From contig JABWDB010000004.1 in assembly GCA_019614645.1 (NCBI GenBank), positions 20,026,001-20,090,000 on the forward strand: a stretch of 64,000 nucleotides of DNA, written 5' to 3'. This stretch comes from Stratiolaelaps scimitus. Lineage: Eukaryota > Arthropoda > Arachnida > Mesostigmata > Laelapidae. Position 1 is the first letter of the stretch. The number at the start of each line of letters is the position of its first letter. Positions 23,101 to 35,535 of the stretch are shown here, piece after piece. The notes below the pieces were generated by a model. The model made no database searches. It was not told where the DNA came from and worked only from the letters and a program-made list of their open reading frames with translations. Both the position numbers and the translations under genes were made by a program.

Positions 23101-23890
23101 TCCGTCTAATCGATATGTAAAATACGAGCAAAGATAGGTGTTGGGTCGAGGCGAGAAGCTTCTTGCTTCACGCATGCTTGGAGGCGTCTGTGACGTTGAA
23201 GTCGTTCACTACTACCCCGATGCTCGAGAACTCTCCAACTATCTCTAAGAGCAGACGCCTCGCTGAGAAATCGTACGGCAGAAACCACTTACAGCCAGAT
23301 ATATGCAGAGCTCCTGCAGCGTTGCCCTCTTTGGCACCCCCAGGTTGAATGGTTCCAATCTTCGGGAAGATTTTTTGAAGCAGGTCGCTGTCGTTCTTCA
23401 TTCTGTCTGATTTTCCGAGACGTCTCCCCGCTCGATACGGCACAACCCGTCCCTACCGATCACTGAGCTATGTTCAGGTCCGCGCATATCCGCACTCTTT
23501 CCCGTCTCACCCATTGCCTCTGTTTCCCCTTTCACGTTGCCTGGATCTGTAGGAAATACAGTCGATCGAGATATTGCCCGCTGCATCACTCTTTATGCAT
23601 GCTCGATGCGGCACCCACGCGCGGCCAGCAATGTGAGGGGAGCAACGTATGCTGGACCCCATCTCGTCATGAACTGGGGGGGGGACAGGGGCGCTGTAAT
23701 GCGAAAAAGATGATAAGGCTATGGGACGCTATTTCTATTCTAACCAAAGCACAGTGGGAGGGATCTGCGCATGGGAGCAGGTGCGAGGTCCACGTCGTAG
23801 TGGTTACGCTGGCACAGACGACCCACGCTAACGTCGGTAGTCGAACCATAGACGATGAATTTTACTTTAGAGTGAGCGAGTGAGGAACAA
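23100..23890. other. GC-rich island without a supported gene
   Basis: Open frames overlap on both strands (the longest is 137 codons, plus, 23470-23883). No splice-supported or recognisable segment stands out. A near-duplicate of about 15 bases (CGAGAGCTT-GTTTG) occurs twice at 23888-23935. Confidence 0.4.
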
Positions 23891-24488
23891 CGAGAGCTTG
23901 TTTGCACGAGGGTTTGTTCACGAGAGCTTTGTTTGCCTATTTCAAACCAGATGGTGATTTCCTTTAGTACACGTCATTCGTCAGTTTTAGTCCATCAATT
24001 TATTATATAACGCTCAGCTAGCGCCATTTAGAGCCAATTGATCCACTCCTGGCCTCCTTTTAAACCCCTACCCACTGTCTCTTTAATTTGTCAGAAAACC
24101 CAACCGCGTACACTGATCTGCTTCATCTTCTCACCCTGAGTCATTTTCTCGTGCCAAACAAATATCAATTTCAATGTATTCCGGGAGCAGTGGCTGGTGG
24201 CAGTGACGCGAACGGCGGGCAAAGCATGCTTGCTGTGACATGCTTGACGCCGGTTGCAGGCAGGGCTTGTCCAGGCACAGCAGTGCGGTTTCGTTCAGTC
24301 CATGATCGTGGGACAATGCATCGCCATTCTCCTTAGGACGAAATGGGGGATCGGGAAGGGGCACTCTGTTCGGGAAGATACCGCGTAACGATATGGGTTA
24401 CAGCAATAGACTGGCTAGGGAGAAAGACGAGGCCGAGAACGACGACGTTCCTTCTCTTTTCGAGACTTTGCCGTTCTGCCTCTGTCAC

Positions 24489-24501
24489 GGGGGGGGGGGG
24501 G
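24489..24501 (+). repeat. G13 homopolymer
   Basis: Thirteen consecutive G followed by TGCGCGGGG. A second G-quadruplex-prone tract in the window. Confidence 0.85.
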
Positions 24502-24615
24502 TGCGCGGGGTCGCAGCAGATGCGGCATCAGCCAGCTCGCCCTGACCAACGTAACGGATGGCTCCCCATCTTCATCCCCGCTGTCGTTCGTTTCAGTCTC
24601 TTGCACTATCTTTAT

Positions 24616-24664
24616 TCTCCCTCTCTCTCTCTCTCCCTCGCTCTCTCTCTCTCTTTCTCTCTAG
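24616..24664 (+). repeat. (CT)n tract, interrupted
   Basis: About 49 bases of CT with a few CCCT and TTT interruptions, ending in CTAG. It could serve as a polypyrimidine tract on the plus strand. Confidence 0.88.
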
Positions 24665-24669
24665 CTCTC

Positions 24670-25850
24670 GTTGGCGTCACGGGTTCTGCCGCGAGGTGAG
24701 ACGGGGTACGCCTGCATGCTCTGGCTAGTTTGCATAATTCGCCTGGTGGCGGACCGCGGCGCCCACTCCTGCCTCGGCCTGCTACCACCGCGGCTTTCAG
24801 CCAGCGGTGCATAGCCCGGCAGGCAGTGAAGGCGGCGAGCGTCGTAGCATAACCAGGAGGAGCCCATCCGACCACCCATACCAGCACACACACACGCACA
24901 CTTACTACGTACAGTATATAGATCCCTGCTGATGCTAGATGGTTTGCTTTTCCATCGAGCACCGGTTGTGTGGCTCTGCTCTACGTATTCATCCTGCAGT
25001 TTGTGTCCTGCCGCCACGTGTGTGGCCTGAGGGGACAATTTAGGACAACCTGCGGCAGGCGGTTCCGTCGAACGTTCGCCTCCACCGACCGTCCCCAGAC
25101 GCCCCCTCAGCCTCCTGTTCCTTCCACGTATTCTGCTACTGCCTGTAGCCCTTGCGGATATGTATTGTACACGATATATCGCATAGATAGAGAAAAGGAG
25201 GAACGATGCCTTCTTCTCGTGCTCGTCACCTTCGGTTTCGTTAACTCCATTGACACCGCCATCGCTAGACAAGATCTGCGATGCGATAGGAACTATGCAA
25301 CTGTGCAGCTTGGTGCACCGAGTCTGCGGTTTTTTTTCTGGAGAGGCTGCATGTTAGGATTTTCGAACTATGCTGTCGTAGTCAACGTCGAAATGTTCGA
25401 TTTCCTTGGCACCCGGAGGGGGCGCAAGGTGCACCGAGGGCGGCGTAAGACGCGCAAGCCACGACAGGATGGGATTGAGGTAGGACATGGATGTGCAGAG
25501 TTGCTAACAAGCGCATGTTTATGAATAAGGTGTGCAGCCAGCTGAAGGCCTCGAATATGAAGGTCGAACGTTCCGTGAAACAATTGCAAAGCTGTTTCTC
25601 GTTACTTACGGCGGGTTTTCCGAGAAGTGCTTTCATCAATGTTCAGTAGTTGACCTTACAGTACGAATCCATGCTATTGCTGAGTTTTCAGTTGGTCTTG
25701 GCAGATACTGCCTACATGTAGTCGGATTGTCTTGCTGGTCTTCGTATGCTGTTACTAATATGTACTCAGCTCCGGACACGGCGACAGCTTTCGATCCACT
25801 GCGGGCTTCGGCTGTCTTGGACGTGAGGGGAGACACCGAGCACAACTGAG
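24670..25850. other. GC-rich island with long open frames on both strands
   Basis: The plus frame at 24970-25524 (184 codons) and the minus frame at 24661-25272 (203 codons) overlap. Neither has a recognisable domain, and Cys/Arg/Trp content is high, as in chance frames of GC-rich DNA. I see no splice site that selects one of them. Confidence 0.35.
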
Positions 25851-26231
25851 GTAGTAGTATTAGAAAAGCAGCTGGCTGTATCCTGAACCGACAGGAAGCA
25901 TCGGTAGGTAGTCGGTAGTCGTTGACGGTTCCGCCTTAAGTAGGTGCACTGTTCGTTCGGCTGTCCTCGATGGCCGTCACGGCCTACGTTCAGAGGCCGA
26001 CAGGCGGCTCGTCTCTCTCAGGCTGTAAACCATTTCCCAGGCCGGCTGCAGTTTCCCTCACGTCGGGCCGGGAATACCAAGCTATATGAACGCCGAGCCA
26101 CGAACGGACAGCACTCAAGGCCAGCGTCGAGGCGCTGAGTCTGCACACAGCTTCACTTGTGCCTGGTGGCCTTTTGTGTGTGTTCGGTCATTGGGATTTT
26201 GATTCATTGTTACAAGCAAAGTTAGAGGCCT

Positions 26232-26426
26232 GTGAAGGAAGCAAAATCCTTCATCAGAGCTAAGATAAAAATCCTAGAGCAAGTTTTCGGGAGCAAGAAA
26301 ACGTTGAGAGTCGTTGATTTATTGCTTGCCATAAACTCTATTTATTTCATGTTTTATGTAACATTTAATTTTCTAGTCTACTTGATAGAGTATTGCATAT
26401 ATCCTCTTGACGAAGTGTCATATTGA
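26232..26426 (+). other. Short open frame with hydrophobic C-terminal half
   Basis: A 64-codon frame begins at a GTG. It has a Lys-rich start (KEAKSFIRAKIKILEQVF) and a long hydrophobic half (SIYFMFYVTFNFLVYLIEY). There is no ATG at the start and no splice support. AT-rich DNA easily gives Phe/Tyr/Ile-rich frames, so this is probably not a gene. Confidence 0.15.
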
Positions 26427-26429
26427 CAT

Positions 26430-29060
26430 GAGATGTAAGCCGCTTCTATTATAAGTCCATGTTAATATTTGTTTTCGGTTGCGCAGTATCATGGATCATC
26501 GGATGATTTTACGTCGTAAGTGATTCGTATCCATCGGTAGCACTAGTCCGAACGTTCGGTTCGTCTTTGTACAATACGTCTTGTTGGGGATGCACTCGAC
26601 CGAAGTTGATACTTGAACCGAATCTAGCTCGATATCTAGAATATTCAGTGCGTCCAAAAGCATCTTAATTCTTAATCCTGCTCATCCGTCGTTGGACTCC
26701 GGGCTAATTGGCAATTGTTCTTTGCTTTGGCACAGGACAAGGAAATATTAGCAATCGTTCTTTGCTCTATGGCTATATACCGTCTACGAGATATACGCAG
26801 GTCCCTCCTGCCTCTGGCTTTTTTCATTGTTTTCGGCTCGCACCACTACCAAAAATTGACCATCCCCAACCCGTGTCAATAATGCGTCGTGTCCTTAATA
26901 TTTGAGAACAGGGCGAAATTCGATTTCGCTTGTGCTGCCTATCCGCAAAGCGGAGATCCGGCTGGTGTCGCTCTTTGGCGCTCCAGCCGTTTATCATCAT
27001 CAGCCTGTCGTTTCGGAGATTGCGCAACGGTTGTACTCGAGCCAAAAAGACGCTTTAGCTATCTTCTGGCTCTGTGAGAGAGTGGGAAAAAACGTCATAG
27101 TTAAGGGTAATCACAAGTCACCCCGGAAGGAATCCATTAGTAAAAAGGCTGTTCAAAGTGAAATTCAGAGGCACTTGTTGTAGAGACCCTGCCTTTGCAT
27201 ATAACTTAACGCCATAGTACCAGTGTCCTGGCATCTCATCCACCTTTTTTTTGCTGAATGGGGTGTTACCATGCCAGTGCATGTCAGCACCGTGACCGAA
27301 CCCCCTTCTGGAACTGTTGACGAAGTTCAACAGCACCGTAGCTCATCCACCTGTAAGATCGTTGATTCGATCAACCCTTGTTTTTTAATCTATTTAGGTG
27401 TGTTTTATTGTGTATCTTAATATATACAATTATTGGTGATTAATTAGGCGGGGGGTGATTGTTGTTCCTCAGAATACTAGTATTCTCGATCTAATGTGTA
27501 GATAATTTGTTATCAAAGCGTTGCATAAACATACACCACTACATCCGTTGGTGGTTCCATTACCCAAATTCATACCTTCGACTCTCCGTGGTGGAACACC
27601 CAGTTAATCATTTAAGCTGGATGTGAAATTCGTCTTTTATACGTACACACGAGGTATCAGCTTGCGTCAAATAACGCGGTTGTCGCTTCTCCAATTGCAG
27701 CAGCATTCGACACGAGAGTCGAGAGAGCCCACCCAACACTCGAAGGATCTTCCTCCTCCTGTTCGTCCCTCTTCAACGTCGCCCCTGTGGTAGACGATAA
27801 ATACTAAGCTGTAGCGCTACCTGGCCCTCTTCTGAAGCAGCAGCAGGAGCAGCGATTTTTATCGTTGTGCTGCCAGGCAGTGGAGCTTCCCAGTGGCGCC
27901 ATCTAATCCGCATGTCTTCCGCTATGAGCCTGAATGCCACGAGAGGAAATGAAATGGAACATTTTTATTAATCCGCAAAGCAGAAAATACAGCTGTGACA
28001 ACAGCAGGGTCGAGTGTCCCTAACGTGTCTCTATGCCTTTTCCGCATAAAGCAGGGGAGAGTGTTTTTTTGCCGGGTTCGAAAGATGTGTTGAGAAGTGT
28101 TCCCTTCAAAGTTCGACTATGATTCTTCGAAAAGTTACCATACAATACCATTACGGTTAACTTATTAAAAACTGTTTTTCGAGATTACCCTCAGCTGTTC
28201 CTCTATCTGACAGGCCTCAGCTCTTAACCTTTTAAGTATTACTACGAGGACCGTATTACCTGTCGTGTATTACTATGAGGCCACCTTTGCTTATTCTCTT
28301 TCTTACTCGTACCTGGCAAGACTGGATAACTTTCCATTAGGACAGATATATGCAAGTGTTATTGAGAGCTTGGTAAGTATTCAGTGGCTATTTGTTATAC
28401 GCTGGATGGGCGATGTTCTGTACCTATGTTGCCCCCATTTGGGTATCGTTTGTGTCGCGAATCATTACGACAAGTGGCAATCAACGAATTGCGTCTACCA
28501 TTAAAGAGTGTCCACTGTGCACCGTAGAAGGGATATGCTGTACCAGTCTTGGCTGAGATTTGCCTGATATAGTTGATTCTGATGTGACATGATTGTACCG
28601 AATACTTTTACCCTTAGTCTAGCATAATTAGCCCATTAAGTGCTCCCCTGGTATAGCAAGCAGAACAACCAACGAGCTGAAGTATAACTCCGATTAAGGA
28701 TAAAGTTGTTCTATTAACAAGGTTTCAATTATTCCTTTCTAATACCCGTTTGCATGCGTTTAAGCTTACATATGCATAATAACTGCATTAATTAACGTCT
28801 CGTAATCTTGAAATAAAAATCGTCGTTCATCGTCATGATCGCTGTGTTCACCGTAATAAACCAACTCATTAAAACGACATTAACCAATTTTTACTCGTTT
28901 TAAAAACATTGTCAAACGTATCCACAAGCGTTTCTCATCTCGTCGCTCCAGCCCATACTTGGCTATTAAGTGCCTTTTTCCTATCTGAAATAAACTTGCA
29001 CGAGGTTTTTCGACGCACTAATCAAGCTTTTACTACTGTCTGGTAAATGAAACAGAAGAA
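26430..29060. other. AT-leaning spacer, nothing supported
   Basis: About 2.6 kb with only short overlapping frames (26902-27183 and 28265-28504 are the longest). No repeat, RNA gene or convincing exon is seen. Confidence 0.45.
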
Positions 29061-29420
29061 CATCTAATGACGCAGTGTGACGCGCATTTCAAATTGGATT
29101 ACTTTACGCTGGGCCAATCAATCACTAGCTTCAACACGACAGGCGTACAGTGGCACGATAGTACAGCGTATTCCCGTTGACGTTTGGCATCTAGCTTGTC
29201 TCGTATCGGACAATTCTGGGCCCCCCACCCTGTCCGTGTGGCATTACTATGAGAAATGTCACGAGATGAAATCGACACTTCCAGTGCTGGGGTCAGCGCA
29301 GAATTTTTACCTGCGATACCTGCACAATGAGCGCTGATCATGGTACGCACGAACGCGTCGGCGGTCGGCATCGGCCGCATTTCTAATCAAATCATCCTCT
29401 TTCAAGTTTCCTTCAACAGG

Positions 29421-29678
29421 TCCACGGCATCGAGAGTTGTTGCTGCTGCTACCACTGTGTCCCGTCTGTTTTTCTCTCTGACCGGCCAAACGCCCACTCG
29501 CTCGAACGACGACCACATCCAATCGGTCCCTCTGCTCGACCGGCACCCGAGTGTAGACCCACAAACAAAGAAGTTAGCAACCGCCCGATCGGCTCCCGGC
29601 TCCTCCCGAATTTTCGCCCAGGAGGCAATTGAGAACCCCGTACGAGTAATGAAGGATGGTCGTGTGGCAGCGGCATGA
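29421..29678 (+). other. Open frame after a strong acceptor, 5' of the candidate first exon
   Basis: The acceptor TCATCCTCTTTCAAGTTTCCTTCAACAG ends at 29420. An open frame of natural composition follows to TGA (SRVVAAATTVSRLFFSLTGQ, then SVDPQTKKLATARSAPGSS). The minus strand also carries an ATG frame here (29844-29449) that begins like a signal peptide (LPSLLIAMLLSTSSSA). Only one can be real. Both could be untranslated sequence of the exon starting at 29854. Confidence 0.15.
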
Positions 29679-29844
29679 ACGTCGACCGTGGAGTTGCTTT
29701 CAGAAGTGCGTAAACGCGGACGTAAACGGCGGCTTTGTGAGCGAGCGGAGAGTCTTTACAGCGTCTCCGGCTGCTACGGGCACTACTACTAGTACTTAGC
29801 AGCATAGCGATCAATAGCGATGGTAAGGTCGACCCACGAAGCAT
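29449..29844 (-). CDS. Candidate secreted protein frame, 131 residues
   Basis: An ATG at 29844 with G at -3 opens 131 codons to TAG. Residues 1-22 form a plausible signal peptide: MLRGSTLPSLLIAMLLSTS, then SSA before a charged RSSRRRCKDSP. The rest is basic, with possible processing sites (RSSRRR, GRKFGRS). Length and charge would suit a small secreted peptide precursor, but no family is recognised. The plus-strand frame over the same DNA is equally open, and the chance of a fortuitous frame is high. Confidence 0.15.
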   Translation of the reverse strand: MLRGSTLPSLLIAMLLSTSSSARSSRRRCKDSPLAHKAAVYVRVYALLKATPRSTFMPLPHDHPSLLVRGSQLPPGRKFGRSREPIGRLLTSLFVGLHSGAGRAEGPIGCGRRSSEWAFGRSERKTDGTQW

Positions 29845-29853
29845 TCCGAGGGA

Positions 29854-29964
29854 ATGCCGCAGGCTCCCGCCGCCGCCGCGGCGGCTGCTGGCGAGATACC
29901 TACGTTTTTGGACAATATTGGGCCTTCACGTCGATCGACCCCGACATTCACCACAGGCTCCGAG
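29854..29964 (+). CDS. Candidate first coding exon with poly-Ala, ends GAG|GTAAGC
   Basis: An ATG at 29854 (G at -3) is the first Met after an in-frame TAA at about 29824. It opens 37 codons and ends exactly at the strong donor GAG|GTAAGC (phase 0). The peptide starts MPQAP, has seven Ala coded by mixed GCC/GCG/GCT, then GEIPTFLDNIGPSRRSTP and TFTTGSE. Mixed Ala codons argue against a simple slippage artefact. A Ser/Thr/Pro tail suggests a disordered N-terminus. The following exon was not identified, and the family is unknown. This is one of the best single-exon models in the window. Confidence 0.3.
29868..29888. repeat. GC-rich palindrome inside the exon
   Basis: GCCGCCGCCGCGGCGGC reads as a near-perfect palindrome and could form a small hairpin. 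It encodes part of the Ala run. Confidence 0.7.
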
Positions 29965-30474
29965 GTAAGCATGACGGGATACTTGACAACGTCTAGTTAG
30001 TGCGGGCATGGTTCGCTTATTTCTCCAGTATAGAACGGGGTTGGCGGAAGGGTGACAGCGACGGCGATTGGGTAGAGCCCCAGCTCGACACGAACGATGT
30101 CCACGGACTCTGTTGCCTCCAGATGCCTGCTCGCAAACCCGTCGACCCCAATCCCCTCTATTACAATGTCACGTAGAGGAACATCTCGGGTGCACGGTGA
30201 CATCGTATTGTGCATTGAAGAGAGCGTGGCTATACAGGTATATTTCTATAGCTGTATATACGCACGTGATAGACTCAGCGGCAAGGGTCTGCAAGGTGCC
30301 TCATTATTCAGATTTGCGTTGCAGCGTAGATATAATAATGTAGCTTGAATTAGTGGAGTGTTGTAGTAGCCGACACCGTCTTGATGCCGGCCGAATGCTG
30401 GTTGGTGGCTGTGAAGTCCTGGGCGGGGGTGGCTAGGAGCATGATGGCAGCACTAATAGCACTAATCTATTATG

Positions 30475-30493
30475 AGAATAATAATAATAATAT
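30475..30493 (+). repeat. (AAT)6 microsatellite
   Basis: Six AAT/ATA units. Confidence 0.88.
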
Positions 30494-30851
30494 AACGTTC
30501 ATAATGTAGCATACTAAGGCACAAAAATGCGGATTATAGTACGTTGTGTAGATACGTAATTGCTATAAATTATTTAGTGGCTATCGTTGCCTTTCGTGGT
30601 TGCCACAATGATAATGGTAACCCCCGCAATATGTGGTGTGATCTAATTATGCGACTATACGAGGGCATCAATTGTGCAGTTGTTCTCGGTCCAACATATA
30701 TAGTGAGTAAGACCGTTTTTTTTGTTCCACATGCACGGATTCCTAATCTGAAATTCAAACCACGTAGTTTCTACATCGACCCCCAGGGCTCTTGGACGGG
30801 AGGTCCCACTTCACCGTAATTTGCACGTTCATAGCTCTCAAATATATAGTT

Positions 30852-30921
30852 GTATTATTATTATCGTTATTATTATATTTATCACTTAATAAATGTAATA
30901 CTAACAATAATAATAATAATA
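30852..30921. repeat. Complementary TTA and AAT triplet runs
   Basis: A TTATTATTAT run interrupted by CG (about 30852-30876) is followed after about 30 bases by an AATAATAATAAT run (30904-30921). The two can pair into a hairpin in RNA or single-stranded DNA. Confidence 0.8.
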
Positions 30922-31486
30922 CTTTCTATCAAAATAGTTATCTATTTGATAGCCATGGGGTCAGTTACCACTGCCATAATAATATTCGATTGTGTTAGAT
31001 CATATTGGTTGCGACGTCAGGGAGAGTAGTGCTTGCGTAGATGTGTCTGTGTTTTCAAGACGCCGACACCGGTCGTGAGATCGTACTGTAGAATCACGAG
31101 ACCGTCAAAGGACCTTTGATCTCTTTGCGCACAAACTCGTCGCGCCAATCCAGTGCCACGTCGATGGTCTGCAAGAAACGAACGGGGAGGATGACAGACG
31201 CAGGACTTCGGGGATGAAGTGTGAAGCGCTGTTGTCACCAAAAATATGGCGAGCAGTTGGCTGCCAATTGAGGATGTCGCCGTCGTAGGCTACTGTTCGG
31301 CCACTGTGCAGATTGGCACTCTGGCAGTCGCTTACAGATAGTAGAATCTGCTGAGCGTCAACTGTCTATCAAATATCATATATCCGCTGAGCAATCGGCC
31401 CCCGTTAGTTCGGGTGATCTCCAATCATAAACAACACTGGAGTTTGGTAAGCAGGGTCTCGGACGACAGAATACATAATGTGTAGC

Positions 31487-31510
31487 ATATATATATATAT
31501 ATATATATAT
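31487..31510 (+). repeat. (AT)12 microsatellite
   Basis: Pure AT run. Confidence 0.9.
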
Positions 31511-32142
31511 TCCATAACAATAACTCGGTTACACCGGCACGGTAGGTATTGGTGCGTCACAGATGGTTAGACGGGATACTTGTTAAATATTGAGCAGAGC
31601 GTCGAATGGGCGAACTTGACCGAATCGACAATGGTGACAACTTGGGACAGTTTAGCCGACGCAAACTGCAGCACGATGCGAAATATCAATGATAATGTAG
31701 CAATATCTACTATTAATCACTGCTGACGGCAATGAGTGACAAAGAAAAAGTAGAACGTCTAGACAGTCCTCTGCTGATTAATATAAATGCCTGTTGTTAG
31801 ATTGTAGACGTTTTTCTATAATAATGACAAACAGAGCGGTTTTGTGAAAGCTTAGGTTATCACTCTCAATTTGTAGTTGACTTACGCTTCGATCGCGGTC
31901 ACCTCGCTCTCAAATATGAAGGCGCGGACTGCGCGTTGGATCGTTATGAGCCTTCTTCGACGGCTCTAATTCTGGGTCAACTCCGCAGGGTGTAACGTGG
32001 AACAAACATTAAATTTTATGTATAGGACAGATGTTATTCAGCGCCGCTGTCGCAGTTCTCAACGAGATCATTCGATGTTTTTTTTGATGCTCTGTTTCTC
32101 CGGGGACTGATCAATATTTGTCCGTTTCTCTAGGGAACTCAC

Positions 32143-32160
32143 TCCTCTCTCTCTCTCTCT
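32143..32160 (+). repeat. (CT)9 microsatellite
   Basis: Pure CT run ending at AATGAGCG. Confidence 0.88.
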
Positions 32161-33229
32161 AATGAGCGAAGAAGTCGAAATCCGTGGGCCCCCAAGATAA
32201 CTCGGGTTAACCCAGACTCCCAGGTATCAATGCCTTATCTTAAAATCCCAAAACGGCGCCCGCAGTTGACGACACTATCGTATACATATATCTGTGTATA
32301 TATATATATAGTGATATGTATGTATCGTGCGTTTCAGCCCTTTTCAGCGAGTGGAGCCGAGGGAGGAGTCGGGACTTCCTGCATTCAATTTAATTAAGCC
32401 GCTATCTCTGAGAGCAGACGATGAACCCGCACGCCAGCGTCACCAGATTGCCACTGTCATATTGGACTTTGCATGAATTTATATTGTGTTATCTGGGGAG
32501 TCAAACCGACACAAATGATACGACAATACGTACATGTGTTAAATGTGTCGTGCCGAGTAGAAACATCGCAACAATGTCGTTTTGTCTATGTAAGATAAGA
32601 AGAGACTATAACAATACAGCCGTTGTCGATTCCATGGGCGGGTACGGTAGTAGTTCCGAGGGAATTTGAGAAAAATAGACCGTCGAACACCCTTCCATGT
32701 ATAGTCTTTGATGTCTGCTAAAGTAGCTCACAATGATCATCATTGTCCAATCTAGGTGTGCGCCTAGTTTACGTAGTTGTGCTACCATGTCGTTCCACTT
32801 TAGATTATATAATATGATACATTGTATAGGATCTCTATAAAATTCGTTTACTTGAACAGGCAAACGTTCCACGTGACACACACGGCTCTTTTATGTCTAC
32901 TGCGCCTTCCTCTTGTTCATCTGTTCCGTCGACCGAGACGTGCCGAAGACAGCAGAAGCGCCTGTGAGCCCGTGAGTCCATCTGGGGGTGCGCGAGTTCC
33001 CTCGAACACCGGACCCAGATTTCGAGTTAGCCCACAAAGGGAACCAATGATAATCTTAGTCTTCTTTGCAGAAACGTGGCGTTAGCTAGCGTTGGCTTGA
33101 CTTAGCTTAGCTCCACTCGATATTCTTCCGAGCGTCACGTACCCTTGCCTTGTCCCTTCTCTTAGCCTCACGCCTTGGTGATTATTTATTTGTATATTTA
33201 TTTATAGCGTAATCCCCAAGTGGGTCGAA

Positions 33230-34600
33230 CGAGAGCCCCAAGGGTCGCCCTCAGCGAGAAATCCTCGGTCTTTGGTACCACACAAGCCGACCCTCGGTAC
33301 TCCTTACCCAGTAGAGTATCCCAGCAGCCTGCGAAAGAGGCGACGGCGACGGCAGGCGGGGACGGTCACACCACCTAACTGTGTAGGAAGGATCGAGGCT
33401 ATACAGACCGCCGGCCCGACTGACAGCGTGGTCATGTGCTGGAGTCAGGAGCCGGGTTAGATTGGGGCGAAGCTCCACTCGGCTGTGCTTGAGTTGGCTC
33501 CGTCCATCTCTCCGCCAGCGAGGCGTTCGAGATGCGAGCCAGGGCGGGAGAACACTCCTTCCCTTCGCCATAGACATTACTTCACCGTCATCTATAGATT
33601 CGTTGGTTGGTTGGTGAATCATCTTGGCTGGCTGCCTCTGTCCCCCGATCTCTCACTCACTCACTCGTCGTCTCGATCGCTTTCTTTTTCGTGCTGGGTT
33701 GTGTCTGCTCTCGATGAACGTGTGTGTACTCTGCACGTCTCTCTCTCTCATCATCACACGCACACGTAGATACTCGCTCCCTACACTGTTGCTGCTTTCT
33801 CTACGTGAACGACAAGTAAGTGAGCGGGACAGCGGGTTAGCGAGCCGTCGGAGTAATTCGAGGCCGCTGAATCAGCAGGATGCAGCAGCCTCGAGGGAGC
33901 CGCGCCGAGCCGGGTGCTGAGGCCCGCTCGATGTGCGGCCCGTTGAAAGCGCCTGCTGACTCCGGCTGCTGTTCAGGCCGAAGCAGCAGCATCACCGACA
34001 CCAGCAGCTACATCCGTGTGGTAGTTTGGTCGCTAGCGGCGGCAGTGCCGGTACGTACGGTGGCGGCATCGCGTCCACCAATCCCACTGATATTTTCTGT
34101 CTCTGTGGTTCTCGGTGTCGAGACAGCGGAGAAGCCGCATGCCCTGCCGATTCTCAACCTCCCTACAGTGTCACACAAACGCCCACACGCACACAGACTG
34201 CCTTCCCGCGACTCGGCAGAGAAGTGGCTCTTGGGGCGCTTCTCCTTGGTTCGTCTGCGAAGTCTGCCACAGCGCTGACGGGAACAAACCGAACCGGGTG
34301 GTCCGCCTGAACCGTCGTCTCTGCCTGAGCGTTCCCAACTGAGCCAGCTAATCTTTGGAAGAAGCGACGGCATCGGCCGCGATGGAGGCTCACACTCGAC
34401 GGAGTACCGTAATCCCTCAAGTGAGGACCGCTTGTGCCCAGGCCCTTCGCCGTGCATCCTTGTATTCTTATGGCCACTCGTTCTTTTTCCCGCCGGCCCG
34501 AGAGAAAAATAAAAGCGCAAATGTGGCACCGAGATGTCGCACCTATAGGCTGCAGACTCATACCTGTTTGACAAGGACACGGAGGCTAATCAATAGCACG
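33230..34600. other. GC-rich island with CT tracts and open frames on both strands
   Basis: Plus frames at 33880-34278 (132 codons) and 34026-34310 (GGSAGTYGGGIASTNPTD near its start) and minus frames at 34008-34580 (190 codons) overlap. CT-rich stretches lie at 33650-33760. The base composition suggests a promoter or 5' exon region, but no start or splice pair is decisive and no domain is recognisable. Confidence 0.35.
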
Positions 34601-35101
34601 AATGGATTAAAGTCATTTTGCACAACACATAATGGGGTCACGCCATTTTCTTCTAACTTTTCGTCACCTTTCGTGACCTTTTAACCCTTTGCTAATAATT
34701 CAGGGACGAGATAACTAGAGACTGTATCCAACTCAAAACGCATATAGCTACCTAGTCCGTGGTTCAGTTGGGCGCAATTACGGCCTTTTCCCTATTCACG
34801 TCTGTGAAACAACAAAAGTAGGAGCATGGTTGTCGATGGAAGCAGACCCCCGTCCGTCCGGACGTCTATGCGAATTGCATACGACGCAGTTGCTTTGCAT
34901 GCAACGAACTAGTTCTGAGTGTTGCGCCCGTTCAGCAACTAAACAGAGGCAAATGCGGAGGTCTGTAATTTACTGCCAGTGGCTAACGGAACCAAACGTT
35001 GGGAACTCACTTAGTGTAATGGTTACATCGGGCGGACAGAACGGCTGAACCGTCCGAACGACCCCGTCTCACCCTTTATCCGCTCTATCTGTCTCATATA
35101 G

Positions 35102-35129
<28 letters not shown>
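35102..35129 (+). repeat. (AT)14 microsatellite
   Basis: Pure AT run. It creates an artefactual Tyr-Ile repeat at the end of the minus frame 35094-35534. Confidence 0.92.
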
Positions 35130-35133
<4 letters not shown>

Positions 35134-35489
35134 ACATTGGTAGGAGCCCAGTGCCGAAAACATTCCCGTGCCGAGGCCCAAACGTTTCCCGACACCCGCA
35201 CGCCAGCCGCATTTTGACCTGGGGGTTGCGTTGCATTGTGGCTCGATTGGCATTTAAGGAGATTTATCGGTCGACGCCGTTTCCGCTGACGCTGTCTCAG
35301 ATTGCTGCCGGCCGGCAGGCATCGGGGTCGGCGGACTGGGACGATATAGGCGGCAGGATGTCGAAGAATCAGCTTTGGAGAATCAGCACAGCAAGGAAAT
35401 GGAGCTGGCTGATAACACGAGAGACGCCGGAGCCTCCGAAGCGATTTCCTTCGAACACAAATTGCCTCAGAAATACGATAGGCGTCGAC

Positions 35490-35535
35490 AGCGGCGGCGG
35501 CAGCCGCAGCGTCAGCAGCAACAGTAGCAGCCACT
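35490..35535 (+). repeat. GCGGCG/CAGCAG-rich triplet stretch
   Basis: Interrupted GGC, CAG and CAA triplets (AGCGGCGGCGGCAGCCGCAG, then CAGCAGCAACAGTAGCAG). On the minus strand it reads as an Ala-rich segment at the start of a 146-codon frame. No domain is recognised. Confidence 0.75.

Larger units (their letters stand above)
31250..32400. other. AT-leaning spacer with microsatellites
   Basis: No open frame of 60 codons. Contains a (TA)12 run at 31487-31510 and a (CT)9 run at 32143-32160. Nothing else is supported. Confidence 0.55.

Noticed and set aside
25847..25857. Plus-strand match to the first 11 bases of let-7 (TGAGGTAGTAG)
   Set aside because: The match breaks after 11 bases and no complementary arm lies nearby. 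An 11-base match to some known miRNA is expected by chance in this window.
29788..29799. Minus-strand 12-base match to miR-252 (CTAAGTACTAGT)
   Set aside because: The rest of the mature sequence does not match and no hairpin partner exists on either side.
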